A stretch of DNA of 64,000 bases from Cyanoderma ruficeps (taxonomy: Eukaryota; Chordata; Aves; Passeriformes; Timaliidae). The notes beneath the pieces were generated by a model. The model made no database searches and was not told where the DNA came from. It worked only from the letters and a program-made list of their open reading frames with translations. The stretch spans positions 139,041-203,040 of the forward strand of contig VZDJ01004556.1 in assembly GCA_008694505.1 (NCBI GenBank). Reading direction: 5' to 3'. Shown here in pieces: positions 52,149-62,441 of the stretch; positions within the stretch are counted from its first letter, which is position 1, and each line of letters starts with the position of its first letter. The translations under genes were made by a program, and so were the position numbers.

Positions 52149-53086
52149 TAACAGTTTTCTCTTAGGAGAAGAGGAGGTTGACCCAAACTAGGACACAAGG
52201 GAGGAACAGTTAAGAAAAAGAGGTTTAAAACCCCCCAGAGATGTGTTATTTACCATTGCCTTAATTTCCTTAGCTTAGATCATCTTTTTAAAGTAGTTTC
52301 ATTGATAGCTGAGGCACTTTTAAACAGTCATAGGTCCACCAGATCCAGTGGGGTTTGTAGCTAAACAAAAAAGTACAGAAGCATCTGAATTGAAAGTGCT
52401 AAAATAGGATTCATGACTTATTGAGACAATTTGGTTTTGTCTTTCTTAGAAAGAATCTTCCCTCTTTCAAAAGTGCAAGTTTGTTTACCAGTAAGAAAAT
52501 GATTTCTACTAAAAATCCTTGGCTCTCTGCTTATTAAACAGCTGAAGGTGAGGCTCACCATCTGTCCTTCACAGAGGTCTTATGAATGGAATTTAAAGGC
52601 AATAATATTGACAGTTCTGGAGTGGCTTTATTGTATGGTTTTGAAACTGACGCCATAGTCAAGTAGGGGATATAATCCAGAAGATGTTCCTCACATGGAA
52701 CTATTTTACATTCAGGTATTTTTAGTAGGACCTAACAGATGACACATTTTCACTAGTGACTTTGTTTACTGGAGTCAGGAAAATGACAGAATTTAAACTT
52801 AATGCCAGATTTCCCAGCAAAATACAAAGTCATAAATGAAACATTTCTGTTATTAGTCTCCCTGGATTTATTGCACTGTTTGGGCCTTTAGGAAGTCAGT
52901 AGTTACTTTTTGAAGTTTGGGGCCTGAGAAGTTTAAATGACCACCAACTTGAGGAGGTTTATGGTGGAGACAAAGTTCAGCTGATAGTTCCAAAGGTTTG
53001 TATTGATCCCAGTTAATAGGATTAAAATTAGTGTGATAGCTGTAAACTATGCATTTTGTAACGATAAATCATGAAGCATTTATACA

Positions 53087-53092
53087 ATAAAA
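53087..53092 (+). terminator. Poly(A) signal AATAAA, proximal
   Basis: A canonical hexamer 960 bases after the stop. Only a weak T-rich element follows, so use is uncertain. Confidence 0.5.
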
Positions 53093-53722
53093 TTTATTGA
53101 ACTATTTATAAACCTAGTTTGTATGATATAACTACAAAATGAGAAAGCTGTTGTAAATGACCATGTTAAACTTGCACTTCTTCTGAACCGTGCTTGAAAT
53201 CAGATAGGAAAAGTATTTATCACGTACTTAAATATTTACTTTAAAATGCACAACCAGTAGACCAGTAGTATCTCTAGAGTGGATGAGTTGGGGTTTAAAC
53301 TTCCTTATGAAGGTAGAGCCAGTTCCAGCAGTGCTTAAATACTCTAAGTAAATACAAAATGCCATTGAGACGTGAACATTGAGCTCTGCCTGGCCGTGCC
53401 ACAGCCAGGCTTCTGTACAGTCCTGTGGTGCCTGTGCCTGCCCTGAACCTGGCTCCAGCCCAGAAAGGGGAATTTATTTATTTTTTTACAGCTTAACTGA
53501 TACTGTTCTCTCTGTCCTGTGTCATGTCCACGGTCCAGTTTGAATTTCAGGGTTAGTGTTTGCACCCTTTGTTGGATAGGTACCAGTACGTGTGTGTCTG
53601 TGTGTGCATAATCCCAAAGCCCTCAGAAAAACACGTGGCTGAAATGTTGCCAGTGTTCATCAGCTGTAACCTCTGGATGCCTGTGATTTAGCAGTTATAT
53701 ATATATAGAATATATATGTATA

Positions 53723-53728
53723 AATAAA
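53723..53728 (+). terminator. Poly(A) signal AATAAA, middle
   Basis: A canonical hexamer followed within 25 bases by CTGTCTCTTTATTT, a fair pyrimidine-rich downstream region. Confidence 0.55.
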
Positions 53729-53915
53729 CAGGCTGTCTCTTTATTTAGCTGTAATTTCTCTGTGTATTGGGAAGCATGAGTGTATGGCGATTTTATTTAA
53801 TATCTGCACATCTGTAAAAGAACTAAGTGGAGTGACCTATTCCTGCTTGTCTCTCAAAAATGGGGATCATAGTTGAATCTTTTATCTCTCTTTACAAGGA
53901 AATTGCTTGATGAAA

Positions 53916-53921
53916 ATTAAA
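53916..53921 (+). terminator. Poly(A) signal ATTAAA, distal
   Basis: The common ATTAAA variant is followed 15-45 bases later by a strong GT/T-rich element. This is the best candidate for the main 3' end. Confidence 0.6.
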
Positions 53922-53940
53922 GGCTTGCTTGCAAGTGCGT

Positions 53941-56900
53941 TGTCCTGTGTTTTCTTTCAATTTTTTTTCCAAAGACAAACAGTTCATTTTTAGCTGAGAT
54001 TTCCTGAGAATTCTCTTGGCTGCTTTCAGCACAAGGACACCTGTAATTGCCAGTATGGGTACCTGTGTTACCAGGTTTACATCAATTCATGTCTGAGTGC
54101 TCTATGTCCATGTGTAGCCAGGTTTGGAAATAGTGCAAATTTTATTTGAGATCTGATGGAATGATGTACACGTTCGAGGCTATGACTTTACACTACATTG
54201 GTTGCTTAAAAACTGTTTTCATGTCTCTTTCATAGGGTGAATGGAAACATTAAATGTTTTTCCTATGGTACTTGAGTACCCAATAGTTCACTTGCAAAAG
54301 CACTAGATCAGACTGTTGGTATTTTACAGAAATCATGCTCTGAACTGCATTTTGTTCTTTCTTTAAATGATGTAAGCACGCAAAGTAAGGGTTAGGCTTT
54401 TTTGAAGTCGTTTTTAAGGCTTGTCATACAGGATGTATTCAAAAGATAACATGACTTTTTAAAAACTGGCAATTTATCTGTAGGATTATTAATAAATCAA
54501 GTTAAAGAAAGATAAGGTTAATTGAATTTTTAAACAAGTAGCTGTATTATCCTTCAAGCACCTTGGAGCTCATACAATATTCACACCTTTTTTTTCCTAA
54601 GGAGTGCTTTGATATGTTTGAATTCCTTTTTTAATGAGTACTTTCTTTTTAAGTTGGTTAATTAGATTAACCCTTCATATTCAAAGAGTCCATTTTGTGC
54701 CATTTTCCCTTCTGTGGCATTGCCTGGGCTGTAGGACTGTAGGTGGTTACTGCTCCTTTGGAGGCATTTTCAGCCATGAAGCTGCTTCGTCTGCTTTTTC
54801 TGGTGATGATAATGCTTAGGGCCATTTGACAGGTAATCATTAGAACTTGGATCCTTGTAGACTATGGCGTCTTTTCTCCCATTATTGCAGGGGGATTTAT
54901 GTGAGCAACGCCTATTAATGTTAATGGGCCTTGCATGTGTAAATCCTCCTTGCATCAATGGGAAAACTGACCCCTGAAACAAAATATCTGTGTGCTAAGA
55001 CTTGCTGATTCAGAAACATCCAGGCACTGCCAGCTCCTGTGTGGAAATGTGCTGGAGCATGTGCTGTTTCACTGGAATGCTCTGGGGGAGTTTTCAGGAT
55101 TTTCTCTTTTACATTGTATTTTATATTTTCCATAGACTGAATCTTGTCAGAGTTCCCCCCGTGATTCTCTTTGTGTAGTGGGGAAATGCAATTTCCCATT
55201 CCATACTGAGCAGGTTGCACAACTCCTTGGATTTGATCTCATTTTAGGCCCCTCTCTCTCCCCTCTCAATCTTTTTGTTTCAGCGGTGTGAGTTGCAACA
55301 GCTTAATTTCAAGAATAATTTGCTAGTGATGTATTGATTAATGACAAGTCATAAGTATTAATGCAGTGTTTTCACACAATAAGAGACTGGGTCACTTACA
55401 ATCCATAATCTCTTCTGGAGAAAGGATAAAAATTAATTTCCTCAACACTCATATATGTGCTTCAATACCTTGGCAGTACAAATGAGAATGTATTTAATCT
55501 GTGGATAAGTTTATTCATTCTATATTGTGTATGGTGTCGTTCACTCAGTTGCTTCTGTAGATATTTTATATAATCTCTGCAGTGCATTTTTGGGTTTTAC
55601 TTATCTGGTGATTTTATGTCAGTATCAAGTCACCCCTTGGATGTGAAAAGTCTGGTATGGAACTGCACAGACTAAACTGCTCCAAGAATCTCTCCTGGCT
55701 TTTCTGCCATAGTGAGTGCTCTCTTCAGCCATTAATTATCCATGAGATCTGCAGATTCTGATGCGTTATCTTCTGTTCATGTTCCTTTTTTTAATTATTT
55801 CTGAGGATTTTGTGCCTGCCATTAATGCAGTTGCTGATTTTCCAATGAGGGGAGCAATTTGCTGAGATCACATCATGGAACAGTTGATCTGTGTGTCTGC
55901 AATCCCTAACAGTTTTTCCCTAATGGTATGACAAAATTATTAATTCATGAAAGTTTATCACTTAAACTCTTGCAGAAACCAACCACTATAGAATGTCCAA
56001 AAGTTGAAATTACCTGTGTTGCCAGAGTTGTCAGAAATATGTGGGAGAGTTGTGGTGGCAGAGCAATTGCCTGTGTTCCTTGGGTCAGCAATAATGCCAA
56101 ATACCTGTGGTGAGATGTAGAAGTGGTTGTGACACTGGAAGTTCGAGACACTGATATAAAACATTCATTTATTGCAACCCAATTTAACAGTAAGCTTGCT
56201 GCAATGAACAGATGGAAATCTTACCTTAGGTGTGTGATTTCAAGAACTTTTTTAATATGATCAAAAATTTCCATAGGTGGATTCTTTGAGCTGCAGAGGT
56301 GAGGGGTAGGAAATGGTCAGCCATGTGGAATTTATGTTGTCAGCCTCATCCCCAGCAACAAAACAACTCGTTGTGGAAATAGAGCTTATTAGCAATTCTA
56401 CCATTATGTTTATTTACAGGCTGCCAGTTCCTGTTTTTGAGAGTGAATGGTTCTTCAAAATCTGGCTGGGGAGACCAGCAGGAATGTTGTAAATCTCACT
56501 GACATCTGAGATTTAGAAAGTTGACAGTGAAGTATCAGGAAGATGCAGTTGTTGACTGCATGGGAGTTCTGATCAGAGGGGACTTTAATAGAAAATACTC
56601 TTCCTGTTACAATTCCAACAGACAATTTATTTTACACTACTTGCATATGTTGACAAAAGAGATGGAAAGTATCAACCTGAGTGTATATCAGACCCAGATG
56701 GGTTTGACTAAACAATTCAGGAAGTCTCAGAACACCTACATTTTTAGATGGAGATTTTCAGGATCTCATACTTCCTTCTGAAGTGCCACCCCAAAATTCA
56801 TTGTATATTTGGGTCTCTGGAGAAGGCCTTAGTGCTGCTCCTATATTCTGTAGGGTTAAGAATTCAGGAAGTGGGGCAGGCCAAGCCTATGGGCCCTCCA

Positions 56901-57738
56901 TCTGCCCTCTGAAACAGTGAAGGCTTCTCCTCTGGTGTGGCAACAGCTGGTGTCAAACAAATGCACCTTTGTCTTTCAGAGGTGCTTTTGTGCTGCTCCA
57001 GCTTCAGGAAGCTTCTCTCATGGGCTCTGTCTCACTCCTTTTGGGGTGAGCATGAAGCTGGTCTGGGAAATGCTGCTCTGTTGGGGGTGGTTGTTGGCTG
57101 GATCCTGGAGCTGAGGTCAGCAATGATAAAATGTCTGGGTAATGCTGTACCAGACTGCAACTCACCAGTGCCTCAAAACCAGTTCACACCATAAAACCAA
57201 TGTGGGTTTTGCTGCTGAGCTGGTAATTGTACCTGAGCTGGATGTCTAGAGTGAGGAACAAGTATTTTATCACTGGAAATTTGAGTCTGAGAAAGGATAC
57301 AAGAGTCTTCTCTGAAAAACCAATTTTTTTTAAATCCCACATCCAAACCTTCTTGGGCTGTTTTAGACTCTGTGTGCATAAGAAACTCAGTAATGGCTAA
57401 TGTGGAATTCTGCATCTATTCTGCCTCAAACCCAGCATATTTCTGGAGCTCACCCAAGGGAAAGCTATTTAATCATGATGAGAGACCAGCTGTCAGCCCA
57501 ATGCAACCAAACAGTTCCCTGCTCTGGGAACTTCTCCCTAGCGTGAAAGTCACTGCAAGTCATGGTTGATTCCTTTGTTGTGAATAAATTATCCAGTGAA
57601 TTCAGCCTTTTTTTCTTGTGCAAAAATTTGTGTAAGCCCCAGCTAAGTACCTTCAGTGAATCATTTTTAGACTGTAGATTATCCAGGGAGAATCCACTAT
57701 GGGATTCTTACAGCAACTTATTAGCTTAAGTCATGGGG
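53941..57738. other. 3' flank of CHM, no gene recognised
   Basis: No exon, RNA gene or mobile element could be supported. Two stretches, 54770-54990 and about 55700-55880, contain dense homeodomain-like ATTA/TAAT motifs and balanced composition, and could be conserved regulatory DNA; this needs a cross-species alignment. In humans the region beyond the CHM 3' end is gene-poor. Confidence 0.6.
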
Positions 57739-58144
57739 TGTTGCCAATGGGCTGGAGAGACCCAGCTAGCTCAAAACTCCGACCCTGGTAACAGGAGTAC
57801 CGCTCTTGGAATGCCAGCAGCCCGAGAGACGGTGCAGAACAGGCTATCCCTGCAGCGGTGGTCTTTATAGTAACGAGGCTCAGAATGAGGAATTAGAGAA
57901 GGCTCTCTCAGATGTTTATTCTTCCAGATGGTCCAGGAGAGAGAGAGTGGGGTCCCACTCACTTAACATTTAACTAGGGGGCAGAGGGGTGGGTAGGTGA
58001 TTGGCCCCAGGTTAACACAGGGCAGGGTCAGGGAAGAGGGACAAAGGGACTGGGGAGGGGAAAACCTGGGGTAAAACCCAAGCTAAACCAGACACTGGGG
58101 GGTAGCAGGAGCAAACCATAACTTGACAAAAACCCACCACCACA
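57739..58144 (-). mobile_element. Solo LTR, imperfect 6-bp target duplication
   Basis: On the minus strand this 406-bp element starts TGTGGTGGTGGGTTTTTGTC and ends TTGGCAACA. AATAAA lies at 57915-57920 (as TTTATT on the + strand), followed by a CpG-bearing R/U5-like part. The flanks are ATGGGG (57733-57738) and ATGGGA (58145-58150), a 6-bp duplication with one mismatch. It is a different family from the LTRs at 26209 and 58708. Confidence 0.68.
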
Positions 58145-58707
58145 ATGGGATATTTCCCTGCTCCATATTTGGATGCTAAAATAAAACATAATAATGAATA
58201 TACCGTTTCAAAAATCACATCAGACATTTCTAAGAAAGAAAAAATGGCTTTATGAAAAATATACAAAAATCAAATTTTAAGGAAGCCACTGTAAAATGAA
58301 AAAAAAAAGCCACCCTCTTATTTTGGTGACATTTGTACATGATGTATTTTCTTTCCATGGAAGTTTTAGGCCAGGAAACATTTGTTTCCTTGCCAGACTT
58401 TCGGTCTGATTCCAGAGTGAAAATATGAGCATGGTAAAAGCCAGCAGCCCTCTCAGTTGCATTGTGAGGATTTTCCTGTCTGCTTAGGGATCACTTGGCA
58501 TGAACAGGTCTGAAAACATGTGCACAAGTGCCATGAGGGGGGACAGAGCAGGACTCACATGAGGAATAACACCACCAGTGGATTATGGATCCACTTGGGA
58601 CTCCGAAAAAAGTGATATATTTTTTTGGCTCTGGCACTGCTTTCCTCACTGAATGTGGTTGAGTCTTGTGGTTTGGGCTGCGGTCCCCTCTCATTCAGGG
58701 GACCACT
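58145..58707 (-). pseudogene. Provirus internal remnant with envelope-leader-like frame
   Basis: Reading on the minus strand from the LTR at 58708-59008, a primer-site-like TGGTCCCCTGAATGAG comes first (58690-58705). There is no recognisable gag or pol. A 61-codon frame (58462 to 58277) follows. It starts MQLRGLLAFTMLIFSLWNQT, a good signal-peptide-like hydrophobic stretch, and contains three N-x-S/T sequons (NQT, NTS, NVT). That combination suggests the start of a retroviral envelope glycoprotein, leaving an internally deleted provirus. The assignment is inferred from features, not from a recognised family. Confidence 0.4.
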
Positions 58708-59008
58708 TGTCGCTAGCTGAGGCTGGGGTGTGTCCCCCTTTAGGGACAGGAAGAGAGCAGGCAGACACAGCAGCAATGAGGGGATCCAACTCTCTTTTAA
58801 TTTCATCTGACTCCATTATTTATACATATGTACAGAGGTCAAGGGATTGGCTACAAAGGTCGCCACCTCTTAACCTGTATGGTGGACAGCACCATCACTC
58901 AATTCTTCTCTCAGAGGAGAAGAATGCAAACATTCTAAGAATAAACATTGTTTACATCAGGCTACGTGAGAACTGCACAGAGACAGAAAGGCAGAAAACA
59001 GGGCAACA
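58708..59008 (-). mobile_element. LTR of the same family as 26209-26509, inverted
   Basis: The 301-bp reverse complement aligns along its whole length with the intron 8 LTR. It starts TGTTGCCCTG, contains the shared 29-base block (58826-58854) and a TATAAATA box, and ends GCGACA before a TGG primer site. AATAAA is changed (AATTAAAAGAG). It looks more diverged from a working LTR than the intron 8 copy. A near-match pair, GAGTCT (58661-58666) and GAGTCA (59009-59014), could instead mark a slightly longer solo LTR (58667-59008). Confidence 0.82.
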
Positions 59009-60365
59009 GAGTCATTTCTCTTTAATGCTGTAGTAAAAAGGTGTAAAATAGTGACAGGTATTTTCTGAAGCCTTTTAGGAGGTCAGTGAAATATAAAAGT
59101 AAATGTATTTGAGAAAGAAAATGAACAGTGGTTATGATAACTGTGAAAATGGATAGCAGGAATATTTGAGTAGAGGGGCAAATGATGTGAGGAAAAAATC
59201 CAGTGTAACTCTTGTAATGTGACTGGGATAGCAGATGTTTTGTTATTCAAGTTCCTCATTCCATCCCTGACATTTCCTGTGTTTCTCAAGTGAGGTTTCA
59301 CCAATCAGCACAAACTCTTTGTTTACTGCTTAATAAAAATAACCAAATTATCCTTATTTTATGAAATCTTTTTCTGATTATGCATATTTTGCTGGCAGAT
59401 TGCAATGCATATTGCTTCATTGTTTAATTAGGACTTAATGCTAATGCCATTAACATTCTATTTGATAATTCAGTAGGTTGCCTATTTATAGACATAATGA
59501 AAGTCATAACTTTTTGTAGTGAAGTGCTTCTGATTGTGCTATTAAATTAAACTTACTCTAACCTGACATTAGCTTTCAGTTTCGTTGTCCATGGTCCAGT
59601 GAGTCTGAAAAATGCTGCTGCATGCACTAAACATGTTTTTTTTTATTTATTATATTTTTAGATGAGTCTAAGTCATCCTTTTCTTTCAGGGAAAAAAAAA
59701 AAAGAGAAATAGACCAAACTAAGCAAGAATATCAGAAACCTGATTTGAAGTTTGAAATATTGTCCTTGAAGACAATTGGGATTTGGAACACTGAATTTAA
59801 GTAACTGGAATCTTGTCCAAATTTTATTCTGTGATACTGCTTCTTAATCAAGTAATTAGACAGCACTTCACCTCTCAGTTTCTTATCACAAATATGGATG
59901 TGTGCTTTATTTGTGGTTATAAAGTGCAAAATAACTGCTGGATTTTGTACTCCACGTAATCCCTTTAGTAGGGATAAATTCTATGGATTTCTTTCTTTAT
60001 GGCATTTCCCTAAGCATTTGTAAAATATTATTTGCATAAATTATCTTTTCTGGGGAGATGTTCAAAGAAAAGCAGTGACTTGGATACCTGTCACAAGACT
60101 CAGTAAGCACAGCCTGTTTTGCACATTTCACTGCTGTCCTTAAGTCCTTAACTTCTAAATGCAGTTTATATACAGTGACCAGATCATGCCAATTCTTACT
60201 TTAATTCACCTTTTTACAGCTTCTGCATATTTGTCTGCCTCATTTTGTAAACTTTGTAACATGTCCCAGTTTAATTAAAAGGGACTTTGTATTGTGTGCT
60301 TTGCACTCTTTAATCTTTGAGTTAAGGAGGTTTAATGCTGCCAGGCGAAGAATAATACTGGAGTA
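59009..60365. other. Intergenic sequence, no gene recognised
   Basis: AT-rich sequence without exon or repeat signature. The part 59330-59570 is rich in octamer- and homeodomain-like motifs (ATGCATAT, TTAATTAGGACTTAAT) and may be a conserved element. A short A-run lies at 59692-59703. Confidence 0.6.
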
Positions 60366-60988
60366 TGCGGTGGTGTGGTGCTTCTCTCGGGGCTTTTGCC
60401 CACTCTTCCAGACTAGCTCTGGCACTGGCGTCATAAGAAGGTACAGTCCTGTATTTTGGAATACAGTTCTGATCCTGTGGGTCCTTGCCTCAGCAGCAGT
60501 GTGAACAATGTGAGAAATAAAGGGATGGAACTCCGGTGGGGAACTTCAACTGAGTTTTATTAAATTCACACAACTTCTTTCCACCCAGGAGTTAGCCCAC
60601 TGAAGCCCACTGAACTCCCGGGTTTTCACCTTAAATATGGGGGTGGGGGAGTGGGGAGGATACAGCTTGGAACCAATCCAGAATGGGAAGGGAGTGACCC
60701 TGAACCTAAATGACAACCCATAGAACAAATCAAGGAGCAAAGGGGAAAAGGGAACCTAGATCCTGCCAATCACTCAGAGTCCTCTCCAGAATTTTCTAGA
60801 CATCTGGGTGAGGCCCCAAAGTGACAGACAGGCTCCAGGTGTCACATAAATGATGACTGATTAATAACGATAACTGGGGTAAACCATAATGGGGTAAAAC
60901 ATGGTATATATGGGAAAAACCATTATAAAACAGTATAAAACAAACAGATGCATATAAAAACTGGTAAAACCCCAAACACACCACTACA
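60366..60988 (-). mobile_element. Solo LTR with perfect 5-bp target duplication
   Basis: On the minus strand the element starts TGTAGTGGTGTGTTTGGGGT and ends CACCACACCACCGCA, 623 bp in all. GAGTA flanks it exactly on both sides (60361-60365 and 60989-60993). A poly(A) signal lies at 60556-60561 (TTTATT on the + strand), with a TATTTAAG box about 70 bases upstream of it on the minus strand. A 5-bp duplication fits ERVL-type integration, although other classes can give 5 bp. No internal viral sequence remains. Confidence 0.88.
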
Positions 60989-60993
60989 GAGTA

Positions 60994-62441
60994 ATAAGTG
61001 GGAAGTGAAGAGAAAGTAAAGAAAAATGTAAGTCCTGCTGGTGCCCTCCTCCTTTATGTGCACACAGGGAGTGCTTGGTGGGGGGAGTAAAATTTGGGAG
61101 GTGCTGAAATAGTTCCTGCTTGAAGCTTTGCAGTTCTGGATGATTTTCTCTGGCCACAGCTGGGCACTGCCAAAGGGAAGGGGCTGTTGGGACAGCTCAG
61201 CACTGACCAGCTCAGCCTGCTCTGGGACAGCTAAATGCAGCTCTGGATGGGAGCTTCAAAATTCTGTGGAGTTTAGAGGAATACGAGGTGAGTCTGGAGT
61301 TCCTGCTGGGCACTTCTGTCCTGTTGTCCTTGGGGATTTTTCAGAGAAGACCAACTCCAAACAAGGTGAGGAGATTGCTCTCTGTGCTTGCTGCTGGGCT
61401 CTCCTGGAAGGCTCATTCCCTGTTGGAGCCTGAGGTGCAGTGCCAACTCTGGTGGGGACTCTGGGTGACTTCACACTGCATGGCTTAAACCTCTTCTTCC
61501 TGACACCAACAGACACTGCACTTATAAAGCCACTTGGAAAGGTTTTTAAAGGATTATTGGAATTTTTGGATTACCGCAGATTAATTCATTCTCTTTCACA
61601 GAATTGAATTACAGCATCTTATCTGTTGCTACTGTATTAATAAAATGTCTGAACCCAGCCTTAAAGCACAGTTCCTTTGTGGAGAGACTTTAAGCAGGAA
61701 GGATTATTCCAAGGTGCATGTTTTTTTAATGTTGCATACAGACTAGAGATTGCTTCTTCTATTGAATTGCATAATGAAAAATCAATCAGTTTGATGGTTA
61801 ACAAACTGACATTCAAATAAAAATGTTGCTGGTGTTTTTATAAAGACCTGTAGGCATGACTAGATTCAGCAACTTTAATTTATGTAATAGTGAATGTCTG
61901 CCAAAACATTGTACAAACAACTGTATAATGAGGCAATAATAACCATGAGGAGTAGAAGGAAAGCAAGCAGAGGCCAAATCTCTCAGTTTTTACAGATTAT
62001 ATAATTTCACAAAGCCTTTCAATGTAAAATATGTTCCTATGGCTTCCTTTTCAACACCATGTTCTGTTTTGAAAGCAATTGCTCAAAATCATCAAAATAG
62101 ATTTATCTGAGGCTGTTGTGTAGCATCAGATGACAGTGTTTAGTTTTTCTACAGCATGGTGGTTCTGACTGTTAAGGGATTTTTATTTTCCTTGATTCAG
62201 AGGGGAGAGAAATCCCAGCAAGGGAAGAGGACACCTTCATTCCTCACTGATTTCTGCTTTTAGTGTGTGTTTCAGCACAGCACAGGGAGCGTTGAGCTGT
62301 GCTGCCTTTAGGCACTGCCTTCCCTCAGCACCAGGCTGGCCTAAGAAATCCCATCAGCCTTGCCCAGGCCTTGTCTGGCTACAGGATTTCCAGTGCCCCT
62401 CAGCCCAAGAGATTCATTCTGCCTCCAGTCACCTTCACTCC
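60994..62441. other. Intergenic sequence, no gene recognised
   Basis: About 1.4 kb between two LTR insertions, with a moderately GC-rich part at 61030-61500 and AT-rich remainder. No splice-bounded open frame, RNA gene or repeat is identified. Confidence 0.6.

Larger units (their letters stand above)
52127..53940 (+). other. CHM: CHM 3' untranslated region (approximate end)
   Basis: About 1.8 kb of AT-rich sequence follows the stop, with no open frame of note. Three poly(A) signals lie at 53087, 53723 and 53916. The last is followed by the GT-rich segment GTGCGTTGTCCTGTGTTTTC, a typical downstream element, so the longest transcript probably ends near 53940. A TA-rich run occupies 53696-53722. 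Confidence 0.7.

Noticed and set aside
58667..59008. Slightly longer solo LTR bounded by GAGTCT/GAGTCA
   Set aside because: Full-length homology to the intron 8 LTR ends at 58708, followed by a primer-site-like sequence. The hexamer near-match is therefore kept only as an alternative.
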